Shown: positions 1 to 10,839 of the stretch, piece after piece
How the letters are laid out: the number at the start of each line of letters is the position of its first letter
Position numbering within the stretch: the first letter of the stretch is position 1
NCBI GenBank assembly: GCA_907163375.1
Contig: CAJQUW010008996.1
Coordinates: 129,001-193,000 of the forward strand
Direction of reading: 5' to 3'
Origin: Prostheceraeus crozeri
Lineage: Eukaryota > Platyhelminthes > Polycladida > Euryleptidae
DNA length: 64,000 bases
Notes under the pieces: model-generated
The model's input: only the letters and a program-made list of their open reading frames with translations
The model's database searches: none
Told to the model about the DNA's origin: nothing
Program-made: the position numbers and the translations under genes

Positions 1-50
1 ATCATCTAACTTTACATCCTTTTTCAACATCTTTACCATCTGTCCAAAAC

Positions 51-1330
51 ATGATTAAAATTCAAAAAGCATTTGCAACGTCAACTTTTGATTCTGAGGT
101 TCCCACAATGAGCTTGCAAGATACAGAAAAGGAAATCGGTAGAATGTTTGAACGAATAAATGATCTCTTCAAGCTGACTTTGAATAAATTCTACAAACCA
201 GTCATAAAGGGGTCAACAAAATTGATGAAGGAAGGGAAGCATGTTCTTCTTGTATTAGGTAAGGATTTGAGTCATACTTTTGGGTATTCCAGAACAACTT
301 TCCCATCAAGGTATTGGTACAAGGGACGTGGGTGGAATTCGGAGAGGAAAGTCACTGATTTTCAATGTAGAATTGTTCCATTGTATGCATTACAATAAAG
401 GAGCATCCGAGTAAAAAATCAATTTGAGGTCACTAGAAGTGTTGAAGACTTTGCAAGAAAGTCTTAAGGATCAGTGCCAGAAACGTTAATGACTTGTGAA
501 TATAAGAAAGAGAAAGTAACCTTATTTACTGTTGAAACGGAGGCAGAATTTATTGTTTTTACTAAAAAGACACCATTGGAAAAGTCTGATTCCGCTGTTA
601 TTGAATTCGGATCTGAAATGATTGGGATGTTGAAGGGCTTTGAAAGCGCACTTTGGTTGACAGAATTAAATGATACATTCATGGTTCAATTGTCCTCTTC
701 TAAACTCAAAGCATCAACAAATGCTTCATGGGATATCCACGTATACAGCGAAGATATATTGGGTGATGATTTGTCTACTTCGAGTGAACTTGTAAAAAGA
801 GTTAATTTGAACACTGAAAGCTTGAAAACGCCATCTGAATTGTGTACAAAGTTAAATGAGTTTGGTGTAGATTACCTTGATGCAGATGAATATCACTTTT
901 CTTATGACCCACATAAGAAACGCATGATTCTAAAGGTAGGGAAGAGCTCTCTTATCAAGCTGGATAGCGTGTTAACGACCACATTGGGATTCTCAAAATC
1001 AACTATTTATGAAGGCACATCAATAGGCGATACAGCCCATTACTAGAGCGTGATATAAGTAACTTATACGTCTATTGTAACATTATTCAATATACAAGGG
1101 TTGGCGACATTGAGGCTCCACTTCTGCGCACATTTCCTCTCTCATCCGTAAGGAAGCAACTAATCAATTGAAAATTTTTTGACACAATGTATCTACCAAT
1201 CAGCCGAAATTACATCAATAGAATTGACATATCAATCAATTCATGATGACGCAGGAGAAGTAGTACCGTTCTGTGGTGGTATTACTGTTTTGACCCTACA
1301 TATTAGGTCACGAGAATACGGCTTTACGCT
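51..1330 (+). pseudogene. Polinton A structural protein of the LPSN family, broken
   Basis: The blocks here resemble the middle and C-terminal thirds of the proteins at 29805-31202 and 31234-32763. The clearest signature is a short stretch reading I-E-A-P-L-L, equivalent to V-E-A-P-L-L in copy B, preceded by a TTLGFS block equivalent to MDILGFD. The family is widespread in invertebrate Polintons and is thought to be a virion component such as a minor capsid protein; its role is inferred. In this copy the gene lies upstream of the core and capsid genes, whereas in copy B it lies downstream of the transcription-factor block. Fossil with a few breaks. Confidence 0.6.
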
Positions 1331-1367
1331 ATTGTGACTTCCATAGCTATTCTACTCAATAATCATA

Positions 1368-1850
1368 ATGACAGGCATTTACAGCAGACCATCATATCAG
1401 AGCGATTATCCCGTGTTTGTTGGAGGTAGACGACAAGTTTGAGGAGGCATATTTGGTGCACTAAGACGTATGGTTCTTCCAACACTCAAAAAGTATGGCG
1501 TACCAATCATGAAGCGTGTTGGAAGCAGGGCTTTAGATTTTGGTACAAATGTTGCAGCTGATGCGCTTCAAGGTGAGGATATCGGTGAATCTATGAAAAT
1601 GCGCGCGCAGCAATCTGCCATAGACGCATTAGATGATTTAACTAAGACGAGACGTACAGTTCGGAAGAAGCGTAGGAAGTCAAGACAAGTTGGATCCGGT
1701 CGAGTTACTAAGCAAAGACGCAGGAAAAGTAAAAACCCGACTAGAGCAGCACGTTCTAAATCTAGACGTCGAGTGAAAACAAGAAAGCGCAAACGAAATT
1801 CCACAGCGACTAGAAACAAGTCAAAACGAAGGAAGACAACATGTTTGTAG
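1368..1850 (+). pseudogene. Polinton A basic, pVI-like minor capsid protein, broken
   Basis: A short N-terminus with a GGRRQ motif followed by a glycine-rich start and an amphipathic region is followed by a very Lys/Arg-rich tail (RRTVRKKRRKSRQ). This is the layout of the protein at 26302-26757 in copy B and of adenovirus pVI/pX-type precursors, in which a protease-released amphipathic segment and a basic tail act in the particle. It lies directly upstream of the capsid gene, as in copy B. Fossil. Confidence 0.6.
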
Positions 1851-1860
1851 AGCTAATACG

Positions 1861-3089
1861 ATGCAGAGTATCAATTTGGCTTTGTGTTTCTTCGATTCTC
1901 CCCCTCATCAGACAGACATCATCTCCCCAACAATTGTAAACATAGTCACCACAACAAATATCGATGGTAACCAACAGCCTATTCAGTTTGATATACCTGC
2001 CAATCCTCAATATTATATTGAGTGTCAATCCATTGATTTAGAGTTGTGTATACAAATTAAGATGACTGATGGTACAAATATTGATTCATCCAAGGATAAA
2101 GTGGGATTGGCAAATCTTCTTATTGCCAGTCTGTTCTCAGATGTGTATCTAATATTGAATGACAAACAGATTGAAGGAGGGGATCGAGCATATCCATATG
2201 GAGCATTCATACATACAATGACGCAATTTCAAAAGCATGCTAAACAGTCACATTTGCAAGTTTCTGGGTGGTAGGATGATCAGCAAAGGAAATTTGATGA
2301 TGTCTCAAATACAGGGTTAAAAAGACGAATGGATTTAACAGCTGATTCAAGGGAATTATACTTGAAAGGACCTGTCTATCTTGATTTTCTTCGTCACTCT
2401 AGATATCTGCTATCACAGGTTAAAATGCAAATAAAATTTATTCGTGCAAATCCTGAGTTCGCGTTAATGGCTTTTGGAGCTACAAACTATCAAGTCAACA
2501 AAAGTAATGCCGTGCTCAATGTAAGGCGAGTAACAATGAACCCGTCAGTCATCAACGAGCATGCGACAGGATTGAGGAAAAACAATGCAATATATCCAGT
2601 TAATCACAGTGTGTTGACAAACTTCACAATTGGTGCGGGATCATCCTCAAATGCCTACCCAAATATTTTCCCACTGCAATGCCAAAGGCGGTGTATATCA
2701 CATTTGTGGAAAATGAGGCATTCATTGTTGCCTTTGAAAAGAATCCATTCAATTTCCAACACTTTAATGTTAGAAAAATAGCACTCTACCAGGATGGAAA
2801 ATTTGTATCTTGCAAAGCATATGAGCCTAATTTCAAAGATAGTAAATTCGCACGTGAATATGGTTCTACTTTCACTGCCCTCAACATGTTTAATACAGAT
2901 GATTCAAATGGAATTACAATGAATATGTACAAAAATGGCTACTTTTTCATTATGTACAACCTCACAGCAGATGTAGATCTAGGTGGTGAAAGCGTAGGAG
3001 TTACAAAGCCTGGAAATCTACGACTGGAGGTATCATTTGAGTCACCTTCTGAAGAAAACAATTACTTGTCTCATTTACGCTATCTATGA
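1861..3089 (+). pseudogene. Polinton A major capsid protein (double jelly-roll), broken
   Basis: Reads block for block with the capsid gene at 26760-28037. Both open with a phenylalanine-rich start and a PHQTD/IQTD-like motif, and both hold QIEGG and YPYG/YPYK in the first third, LDFLRHSR/LDFFRQSK in the middle and a FNTDDSNG/YNTDDTNG block near the end. The family is the double-jelly-roll capsid protein shared by Polintons, virophages and adintoviruses. Length matches the usual 410-440 residues. Fossil with a few breaks. Confidence 0.85.
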
Positions 3090-3140
3090 TAGCAAAGTTG
3101 AGATAACAAGAATGAGAGACGTGACTGTCAGCTATCAGAG

Positions 3141-3605
3141 ATGAGTAACTTAAGCAAAATTGAAATCTTGAGGAAAGTGAGGAAAGCTCATCCCTACTCC
3201 AAGACAATATTTCTCAATGTCTTTTCTAGAGATAATTTACCTGATTCAATTCCTTTCTATCCTTGTTCGCTCATCATCAATACGGATATCAACAATCTTC
3301 CCGGAAAACATTGGATTGCTGTATACATCAATCGTTATAAAGTGGCCGAATATTTTGACTCTCTGAATCAACCTCGTTTATATAACATCGTATTATGGAT
3401 GAACAGGTTCTCCTGGACTGTTAGGAAAGTGACATCGTTCCCACTTCAAAGTAATACATCTCTAGTGTGCGGTGGCTATGTACTCTATTTTGTCAACGAG
3501 AGACCATTGAAAAATAACTGTAAAAGTGCTTTAGAACTATTTTCAAAAGACTGTGATGAAAATGATGTAATTCTTACTAAATATGTCGAAACAGTTTTAA
3601 AATAA
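3141..3605 (+). CDS. Polinton A adenain/Ulp1-like cysteine protease
   Basis: 154 residues, the same length as the protease in copy B. The expected catalytic motifs are in order: GKHWIAVYI (His), YFDSLNQP (Asp) and then SLVCGGYVLYF (nucleophile Cys). In adenoviruses and Polintons this enzyme cleaves precursor proteins of the particle; the pVI-like protein upstream is the likely substrate. The gene follows the capsid gene closely on the same strand. The reading frame is open throughout, unlike most of its neighbours. Confidence 0.85.
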   Translation: MSNLSKIEILRKVRKAHPYSKTIFLNVFSRDNLPDSIPFYPCSLIINTDINNLPGKHWIAVYINRYKVAEYFDSLNQPRLYNIVLWMNRFSWTVRKVTSFPLQSNTSLVCGGYVLYFVNERPLKNNCKSALELFSKDCDENDVILTKYVETVLK

Positions 3606-3715
3606 AGTTTTATCTTGCATCATTAACTTGCTCTCTTTTTCCAAAACAAGGGTTTATAAGGAAAACAAAAAACATGTTCATATTTCATTATCTATTCACA
3701 TATATACAAAATCTA

Positions 3716-4282
3716 CTATTTGGTTTTCATGAAACATTTTTTCAAATCACATTTGATGGGAGGCACATCACTTATGTCTTTAATGCCGGTTATCACAATC
3801 TTTCCATTATGGAACACATGAACATGATATGGATGCCAGTTAGTCAATTGAGCTGCTGGAAATAACTCCACTTCATAAGTTAGATTACGTGATGATGTAA
3901 CTTTACGGAAGTCATAGGGATAGTGCAATTCACATAACACGGTCATTGTCTTCACTTTCCAATCAGATAATGAATCACCAAGTAAATGTTCCAAAGTAAA
4001 GTGTAGATATGAGAGATCACCCTCCATGACCTTTCCAATGCATTGGATTGTTCCATTTGGAAAGAATAGTATAGTGAGAGATTTATCTTTCCTCTTAATC
4101 CTCCATGTTAACATTGAGGGTCTTCCAAGCTGCAAGCTCGTTGTCGGCTTCAATTTGCGTTTTATCAGTAACCATTGTTTTCGGTTGGGTATACTCCTCT
4201 CGATCTCTTGTAGATTGAGTTTTGAGTTTGCTTTTGTAGTTAACATCCGATTTACAACTTCGAACCGTTTAATGTCCTCCAT
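3716..4282 (-). CDS. TATA-binding-protein-like protein in Polinton A
   Basis: 188 residues, the size of a TBP core. Two imperfect repeats are visible. Repeat 1 has RPSML...FFPNGTIQCIG, matching the TBP pattern FSSGKMVCTG. Repeat 2 has YEVELFPAAQL followed by HVFHNGKIVITGIKD, matching the TBP patterns YEPELFPGLIY and LIFVSGKVVLTGAK. Three of the four phenylalanines that TBP wedges into the minor groove appear to be kept (in FFPNG, ELFPA and HVFHNG). The gene opens with ATG at 4282, lies just downstream of the PC4-like gene on the same strand and converges on the protease gene. A paralogue sits in the same place in copy B. TBP homology is my reading of conserved blocks, not a search result; DNA binding is inferred. 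Confidence 0.72.
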   Translation of the reverse strand: MEDIKRFEVVNRMLTTKANSKLNLQEIERSIPNRKQWLLIKRKLKPTTSLQLGRPSMLTWRIKRKDKSLTILFFPNGTIQCIGKVMEGDLSYLHFTLEHLLGDSLSDWKVKTMTVLCELHYPYDFRKVTSSRNLTYEVELFPAAQLTNWHPYHVHVFHNGKIVITGIKDISDVPPIKCDLKKCFMKTK

Positions 4283-4297
4283 CTTTAATGAATGACG

Positions 4298-4639
4298 TTA
4301 TCTGTGGTAGTATCTCCCTTGTAAAGGTTTCCCATGTGACGTCACTGAAACGAAAAATCGATATTCAACATCTTCCCGTTTTGGTGAACAGACGTATAGT
4401 TTGACTGATGAACCGCACTTTATCCATACCTTGTCATCCATCCACTTTATCCATACCTTATGGTTGCCAATGAGATCAGCGAAGTCTTTCAGTGAAGGCA
4501 ATGAGTCAATACTAATGCAAACGCCACGATGTTTTCGAGCACTATTTGCTATTGAATGACGAAATGCTATTCCTTTAGAATTTGCTATGTGAACGTTTTG
4601 AGCGTCACCAAGTTTCCATGTTCTAATGTAATGAGGCAT
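4298..4639 (-). CDS. PC4/Sub1-like protein in Polinton A
   Basis: 114 residues from the ATG at 4639. The N-terminal half reads TWKLGDAQNVHI, then a short linker, then HRGVCISIDSLPSLKDFADLI. This follows the PC4 layout: a strand with LG and V-x-V, a second strand, and a G-[IV]-x-[IL] strand leading into a helix that in PC4 carries the EQW motif. The second half (VWIKCGSSVKLYVC) looks like a degenerate second repeat. PC4 is a single-stranded-DNA-binding transcription coactivator working as a dimer. Homologues lie at 29086-29390 and 29413-29769, always next to the TBP-like gene. Function is inferred and a different small DNA-binding fold is possible. Confidence 0.5.
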   Translation of the reverse strand: MPHYIRTWKLGDAQNVHIANSKGIAFRHSIANSARKHRGVCISIDSLPSLKDFADLIGNHKVWIKWMDDKVWIKCGSSVKLYVCSPKREDVEYRFFVSVTSHGKPLQGRYYHR

Positions 4640-4699
4640 GTTCCGAAAGCTATGTTTCAAATTTAGGTTTAATGTTTGCCTAAAGTTTGTTATTTCATT

Positions 4700-5059
4700 A
4701 GCTCAACATATCGGAATGATGTTGAGTACAAAGTCTTTAGATATCCATTCACATTAGGACTACCCATTTATTAGTAATCATTTCTACATTTCGGAAAGAT
4801 GTAGAAATTTTAATTTTAGTAGGACTACTTATGCATTAGTAAGTGTTGCTACATGTTGCAAGATCTATTACAAGTGGAATATATTATTGCATTTATTTAG
4901 ACTTATTCTACATCACCTGTGACAGGAAGGCATCTCCTTCTCTTTGAAGGTGGGGGAAGACTTAAACTCTAGTGTCCATATGGTAATGATAAATTTTTAT
5001 CCAGCCAACAGCGCTTATCCTCCCAAAGTGAAAGACCTCGCTTCCTAAATGATTTTGTG
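4700..5059. other. Non-coding spacer, Polinton A
   Basis: No gene seen. It contains two imperfect AT-rich direct repeats built around the words ATATCGGAATGATGTTGAG and ATTTCGGAAAGATGTAGAA (near 4706 and 4790), each followed by a similar AGGACTAC(C/T)-type stretch. It ends with a short stretch upstream of the polymerase 3' end that resembles the terminal stretch of polymerase B in copy B. Confidence 0.4.
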
Positions 5060-7620
5060 CTAACTATGTGATTTTTTTGAATTTATAATTGTCATATCTT
5101 CAGTTGTATCATTCTCACTATGATAGACACTCCTATAGTCATTATGCTTCAATTCTTTAACTGCTGCTCTCTGAATTCCTTTTGCACGTTTGATGCTATG
5201 ATTCGTAGAGTGTAGATATTTCATTGAATACATTTTCGGTTTTAGTAGGATCATTTCCTCAAGCAACTTTCCAGCACACTCATCCTTAAAACAACCTAAT
5301 TTAGCTTTGTTTGTAAGTGAGGATAGTCGGTGATGACTGTCATAGCTTGAAGAGTCAAACTTTTCACCGAAGTATAGAAGTATGTCTTCCAGACGGACGG
5401 ATGGTGATGTGTAAGAGTATAAACATAGGAAGAAACTGTCGGTATCACCTCCACAAACCCGCGTTCTATTCATCAGTTGACATCCTTTTAGATCATTGTA
5501 ATATAATTGATACATTTCCAACTTACTATAGTCAAGTACTGCTTGACCAACATATATTAATTTATTTAAAACTATTGAAGGTTTGTACATTTCCATACCA
5601 ACCAGATCTTCATCAAATATTTTGTGTTGAACATAGACAGGATGATTTGACAATTTCAGTAGTTGTTTCTCATTGTTGACTAGTTTAAATTTTTTTTCCT
5701 TCTCCTTACATTTTTCCATTGTTTTACAATATAAAGAATTATTTGTCAATTTGTAGAATGACTTTTCGAAGTCAGTGCTTGATTGAGTCCTCTTTTCAGA
5801 GTTCAAATCAATGTATGTTTTTAACCAAGGCTTTTGTGTGAATTTTATGCCACTATGAATCTTCTTGATTCCCATGCCCATGGTGAAGTAAAATTTTAAA
5901 ATTGAGTAGTGGACTAGATAATTTTCGCTATCAAATTGATGGAGCAGAAGTTTCTTGATTGAAGAAAAATGTGCATTTAGTCTTACTTTTTCATATAGAT
6001 TTTTCATATAGTGTGAAAACATTCTCTCTTCAATCATCTGCAATTCTGGAGCTAATGGGAAATCGACAGTGTCATCATGAGTGGCTGCAGGATACTCTAA
6101 ATCTAAATCAAAAATGTAGCCGATTTCACCGTCATCATCTATATTTTGAACATTTTCTTCATTTAAAAAATTATCTAATTCACTTTCATTCAACCATTTG
6201 AAATTTGAGTGGGGTAGATTCCTACTGAGTGAAGAACCGTAAAGGTTATTAACATCTAAGTAGGTCAAATGTCGACTTTCATGTATATTATTTCCTAATT
6301 CTTCAATGCGTGCACGCGCTCGGTGAATGTTGGTGAAAGTCATACCCCCTCTAATTCCTGGTTCAAATAGATTGTACATATTTTCATCTTGTATGTAGTG
6401 TGGGGGATCATTGGAAGAGAAATTTAGTGCTGAGGTAAAACTAAGATGTGGGAGACTGACAAAATGTACAGGGTCGACTTCATCCTCACGTTGACTCAAT
6501 GCTCTAAGCACTTCAAATATGTCTGCCAACAATAGAACATCTAACTTCAGATATGCCAGCATGTAATCACCAAATGTGCTACAATTAAATTCAATCCATG
6601 CCTTGTTAGCGTGTTCATATTCACTATCGGAACAGGGCTCACGAGTAAGATCATTATAGAATTCAAATTGTGGTGGTAGACAGTCTTTCGTCAACGTGTT
6701 TAAGTTTTTGAAGCATGAATATGGAAACACTCCCTTCTGATATAAAACATTATCATTTAATTGTGGAAATTCTACCCTTAATGTCTCTCCATGCTCATGC
6801 GTTTGCAAGCCCTTGGCTAATTCACTCAAGGATGCACTTAGAAATTGATATGAGTCTAAGAATTTTAGTTTAAAGTATACTGTCTTCCCTTTGTATTCAT
6901 TTACAGGGACACTGGCGGATAAAGTTATATATTTTTCAGCGGTTGCTGCTACAACATCTAATTTCCAAGATTTCATTCTTCCAATCGCTTTATAGCAAAC
7001 GATGTGACTATCATAATTTTTAAAATTGTGGAAAAATATGGGGAGCTCCCGTTTGTCAAGCTTTAAGTTAAGTTCTTTGTTAAGTTAAGTTCCCGTCTGT
7101 CCTACATAATGTTTGCCTATATCGTCCGATGATATGATCATGATCGCGAACTTTTATGACTTCATCGCTGAATTTCGATTTACATTTGTTGCAACATTCT
7201 GCATTCTCATGGCCTGCTTTTTCATCCGCTGAAAGTGTCATTGGCTGCCCTAGTTGTTGCACATTGGTTGTCATACAAGTCTTGGGCTACAGATTCCAAG
7301 TGGTGCAAGAAACTAATAATGCAATTTTCTCCCTCAAAGAGGTAATACTTGTTTTCAAATTTCGATTGAAGGTCATCATGCCAGACATGATAAGCTCCAA
7401 TGGCCGCAGGTTTATGTATTTTATTATCAATGTGGCACTCTACATCTGCATAAATTACTAAAGGAGGACTTAGTTGATATTCCATGCTACTTATTAGTAC
7501 TTTTAGATCTGACGGCATTTTTTCTATTTGTGCTTTTCCTCGAATGCAAGACTGGAAGTGCCGTTCTAGTGTTGTCTTATATGTGAATGACTGAGTGCAT
7601 CTTTCGCAGAAGTATTTATG
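5060..7620 (-). pseudogene. Polinton A protein-primed DNA polymerase B, broken, N-terminus missing
   Basis: The minus strand encodes the family-B polymerase of Polintons. From the amino end there is a C2H2-like finger (CERCTQSF), an exonuclease I block (YADVECHID), the zinc-binding CNKCKSKF...RDHDHIIGRY region, the exonuclease II/III region and palm motifs including NNLYGSSL, KLTNNSLYCKTME and GGDTDSFFL. Such enzymes replicate the element by protein priming. The N-terminal domains present in copies B and C are absent here. Fossil with several breaks. Confidence 0.9.
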
Positions 7621-7754
7621 TCGCAGAAGTATGTGTATTTTTTATTTTTTTAGTATTTAAGTGAAATAGAAACTGAGATTCGAAAGTTTAATTTCATTTG
7701 AAAGGGTTTGTTCATAAAAAAACATGAAATTTCGAAGCAGCTGATTAATCATTA

Positions 7755-7965
7755 TTTAATTTCGAAATAATAATAGAATGAAAATGAGATTTCGAAAATT
7801 TGAACCACTTCTCAATTGGTTTAGTTAAACAAGCTTGAATTTTATGGAAGCATGATTTATATTTATTTAATTTGAAATAAATATAATGAAAGTGAGATTT
7901 CGGAAATTTCAACCGTTACTCAATTCGCTGAATTAAACAAATTGGAATCTCATGCATCTGCTATC
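7755..7965. repeat. Two-copy ~110-bp tandem repeat
   Basis: Two adjacent copies share the order: AATTTGAAATAA-like start, GAGATTTCG(A/G)AAATTT, CAATT and then a TTAAACAA-type word. Copies differ at many positions, so the duplication is old. Confidence 0.55.
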
Positions 7966-8659
7966 AGATGACATTGAATTTTTATTTAAGCATCTTTTTA
8001 TTAAGAAACAATGTGTGAAAATACGGATGTCAATTGCACTTTTACTCAAACTTATACAGTCATGTCTCTTCTGGATGATTTAATATAGGAAGAAAATAAA
8101 AAAACATGGTTAATAATGCAACATAAAGTGTTCCCATCCTAAAACCCAGGCTTCTATATTTAAAGATATTTGGTTATAAGAACTTAATAATGTTCCTACT
8201 CCCGAATATCCTATAAAGTAGCACAACATGGCAATGAAACTTGCTTCAGAATTGTAGCATGAATCGGAGAACGGAGGAACGAAGAACGACGTCTGCTATG
8301 GACACTGAATAATTCAAAAATGAGTGAAGATCTGATGTCTGCAAGTTCTTTATATATGAAATTGACAGAGCAACTATGAACAAAGACTTTATGACATCAC
8401 ATCATTGCATTAGTACAGTTAAACAAAATTGATAACTCAAGCAAGAATTATGGCAGCTGGTTGATTTTGAACCTTAGAAATGGAAGTGCCATCATATGTG
8501 TTGAAAGATTTCCACATGTAAGCAGTAGAGTGAATTCAAAGTAATATGAACTGATGGACTGATATATTATTTTGATATACATGCTATTATTAGTAGTCAT
8601 ATAATGATTCATATTTGAAGATATAAAACGTGTGATTTGAATAGAGCATCAAAATTTGA

Positions 8660-8766
8660 ATTAAGCGCAAAATTTCGAAAATTCAAATTTCGCGCCAAAA
8701 TTCGAATAATCAAACTTACAGACTTTTTCGAAAATTCGAATTTCGGGCCAAAATTATAATAATCAA
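8660..8766. repeat. Two-copy AATTTCG-rich tandem repeat
   Basis: The block TTTCGAAAATTC followed by AATTTCG(C/G)GCCAAAATT and AATAATCAAA occurs twice in tandem, each copy also rich in self-complementary TTCGAA words. Confidence 0.6.
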
Positions 8767-8775
8767 ATTAAATAC

Positions 8776-8840
8776 TAGGGTTAGGTAAAGGGTTAGGGCT
8801 AAGGTTAGGATTAGGATTAGGGTTGGGGTTAGGGTTAGGA
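8776..8840 (+). repeat. Degenerate telomere-like (TTAGGG) repeat, interstitial
   Basis: About 65 bp made of GGGTTA, GGATTA, GGGCTA and GGGGTT variants around the TTAGGG unit that most animals use at telomeres. It is flanked by ordinary AT-rich DNA, so it is interstitial and may come from break repair or from a repeat element carrying such units. Confidence 0.75.
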
Positions 8841-8890
8841 AACAAAAAAGATAGCTATGGCAGACGGACCCCATGGGTAGATAAATTTTC

Positions 8891-8960
8891 GAGTGCGCGT
8901 AGCGCACTCCAATATTTATTTACCCTATAATCCGAAAAATGTCGAGGGCGTGAAGCGCCC
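8891..8960. repeat. Two strong short hairpins
   Basis: GAGTGCGC-gta-GCGCACTC (8891-8909) is a perfect 8-bp stem with a 3-base loop. GGGCG-tgaag-CGCCC follows at 8946-8960. Closely spaced GC hairpins in AT-rich DNA suggest part of an interspersed repeat or a transposon end; no matching second end was identified. Confidence 0.55.
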
Positions 8961-9508
8961 GAGAAATTTTAAGGCCTTCCCCCCGCCGTGTATGAAGTGT
9001 ATGAAGGTCAAAGGTCAAGGTCATGTGTGTAGGTTTATGTATTATGATCTTTTTTGGTTGTAGAACTTTAACTTTGAAAATTATCAAAACCTTGCAAACT
9101 TTGTCATTTTCCTGAAAAAACTTGGAATTTTTCCACTTGCATACACTTGCATACAACGAACATTTTTTCATCAGATAGGTACATACCTTATATCATTCGA
9201 ATGGTCTTTTCATTCTCATTCTAATGGTGTCGTGTATGACACATGTATGACATTATCCTGGACTGCTACAAGCATTTTAAAATTAACAACATAACTGTTT
9301 CTTTAAAAGTTATATGTTCCTATTTATTTCAAGTTGAAGTCTTCATATTTGATTTCTTTGTTTCAATTCAGTTATTGAACGTCATTAATTGTAGATAGTT
9401 ATTCCCCTTTCCCATTCAGACCTTAATTAAAGACCGATTTGTGAAATGATAAAACAAGTCTGTTCATATATACAAATGAATATTAAATTAAGAGCTTAAA
9501 AAAACACA

Positions 9509-9929
9509 CTAAATGTCATCAATGTTTGGAAATGGTACAAGTTTTTTCAAGTCCACTTGCACATGGATCCTTGTCTTCTTTGGGGCACAAGGACAGCGAC
9601 GTGGTATGTCAAGGTCGATGATGGAAAATTCGAGAGCGGTTGTGAGGTTCCGCTCGTTTGCTGTGGTACTTCTTCGGCGCGTTCTTCACTTTGACAGTGA
9701 CCCTTCCATATAGTGGCGTTCTCATTGACTTCTTATTCATGTGCCGCATCGTCTCGATTGATACGTCACTATCATCACTCGAGTAGTCGGGCGATGCAGG
9801 GGCTTAGGTGAACACCACCGGCTCGTTTGGTGTTGTAGATCGCTCCATCGGAGATTGGGGAGGTGTATTGGTACGTTCCATAGTACCATTCTCGATTGGA
9901 GATTCCTTTTGTGCATTGGTACGATCCAT
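9509..9929 (-). pseudogene. Homologue of the Polinton B left-end gene, broken
   Basis: The minus strand starts with ATG at 9929 and three short repeats of the kind M-(D/E)-R-T-N or M-E-R-S-T. It ends with a block (RIHVQVDLKKLVPFPNIDDI) that matches the block SMHIESILYIPKPPNVDDII near the end of the 18435-19209 gene in Polinton B. It therefore probably belongs to a Polinton, perhaps copy A. The function of the family is unknown; see the 18435-19209 entry. Fossil, broken. A minus-strand TATA box lies at 10014-10021. Confidence 0.5.
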
Positions 9930-10013
9930 CGTTAAATAAATAGATTATAAAGTTGAAACTTGTCGCAAGCTTGAGGATTAGAACCTTTGATAAGAATTGG
10001 TACAAACCTTTGA

Positions 10014-10096
10014 CTTATATACTTTTTAAACAAAGGAAATCCTAACAGCCAATCAGAGAGGTACCGAACTTCCCTAAAGTTTATTAACATATAAAG
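10014..10096. promoter_or_regulatory. Divergent TATA-box promoter pair
   Basis: Minus strand: GTATATAAG (rc of 10014-10021) about 85 bp upstream of the ATG at 9929. Plus strand: CATATAAAG at 10088-10096, about 70 bp upstream of the ATG at 10167. Spacing and orientation suit two short-leader genes transcribed away from each other. Confidence 0.55.
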
Positions 10097-10166
10097 ATGT
10101 CATTGTACCAAACTTTAAAGTTTATTTCCTCAAGAGATCATAATTTCCAACTTCTTATCCAAAAGC

Positions 10167-10451
10167 ATGTCGAAACTCTTCTTCTTTGAAAATGGAAGTG
10201 AAACAATCATGGGTGGACGATTGGACATGGACATTCATCTCTCATGTGGCTGCAAATTGGCCCTTTGGAGGCTATTAATCGGAACAGCACTTCAAAGGCG
10301 CAACCAAATATCAGTCAAGTGTCCGCTTCATCAAATAGAACACGAGTTCACAAACAATGTAACTTTTTTGGAATGGAGCGACGATTTCTTGAAAATAATA
10401 GAGTCCCCTCCGGGAAAAGACTTCTACACTTCACTTGTCTTTCAATCTTAA
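10167..10451 (+). CDS. Small cysteine/histidine-containing protein, unknown
   Basis: 94 residues from the ATG at 10167. The middle holds CGCKL and, about 30 residues later, VKCPLHQIEHEF, a spacing of Cys and His that could bind zinc. There is no signal peptide or membrane segment. A TATA box lies 70 bp upstream and the divergent neighbour is a Polinton-type terminal gene, so this is probably a terminal accessory gene of the same fossil element. I do not recognise a family. Confidence 0.45.
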   Translation: MSKLFFFENGSETIMGGRLDMDIHLSCGCKLALWRLLIGTALQRRNQISVKCPLHQIEHEFTNNVTFLEWSDDFLKIIESPPGKDFYTSLVFQS

Positions 10452-10839
10452 ATAATATTTACATCGTAAATCTCCTTTCTTTTCACTCTAAACATAATTC
10501 CGGAATTGATTTTCATATTGGGAACTAATAAAATCGTAAATGCACATTAAGGTTTCATATTTTCAATAATTATTACAATGGTCACAATAGTCGCAATTGA
10601 GCAAACTCATTCAAAATCAAACAGAGGACGTCTATCGGTACGTACCCAAGTACTCAGAACCAAGTCACACAAGTTTGTTCATAGACGTTCCGAAACACAA
10701 TGTACTCAACCGAGTGTACCAAACACATGTACCTATCCAGTAAAACAAAAGTCATGCATGTTCCTATTGATAACACTGAATTTTACATGTACCCATCCAT
10801 GTACCTATCCCTATCATAGTAGGGCACAGTTTTCACTAC

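Larger units (their letters stand above)
1..7620. mobile_element. Polinton/Maverick copy A, old and broken, truncated by window edge
   Basis: The span encodes, in order, an LPSN-type structural protein, a pVI-like basic protein, a major capsid protein and an adenain-like protease (all +), then TBP-like, PC4-like and polymerase B genes (all -). Every part has a counterpart in the complete copy at 17611-45143, but similarity is only moderate, so this is a separate lineage. It has roughly ten breaks and lacks the N-terminal half of polymerase B, so it is old. No terminal inverted repeat was found. Its left end lies outside the window and its right end is lost in 7621-9508, or possibly reaches the gene pair at 9509-10451. 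Confidence 0.85.
7621..9508. other. AT-rich intergenic stretch with several repeat types
   Basis: I see no gene. The interval starts where polymerase B of Polinton A is cut short. It holds a ~110-bp tandem duplication (7755-7965), a short AATTTCG-rich duplication (8660-8766), a telomere-like tract (8776-8840), two strong hairpins (8891-8960) and featureless AT-rich DNA elsewhere. Confidence 0.6.

Noticed and set aside
1568-1819. Minus-strand frame opposite the pVI-like gene
   Set aside because: Phe/Leu/Arg-rich mirror of the Lys/Arg codons of the real gene.
8716-8907. Frame with Leu/Thr repeats over the telomere-like tract
   Set aside because: Translation of the TTAGGG-like repeat, not a protein gene.
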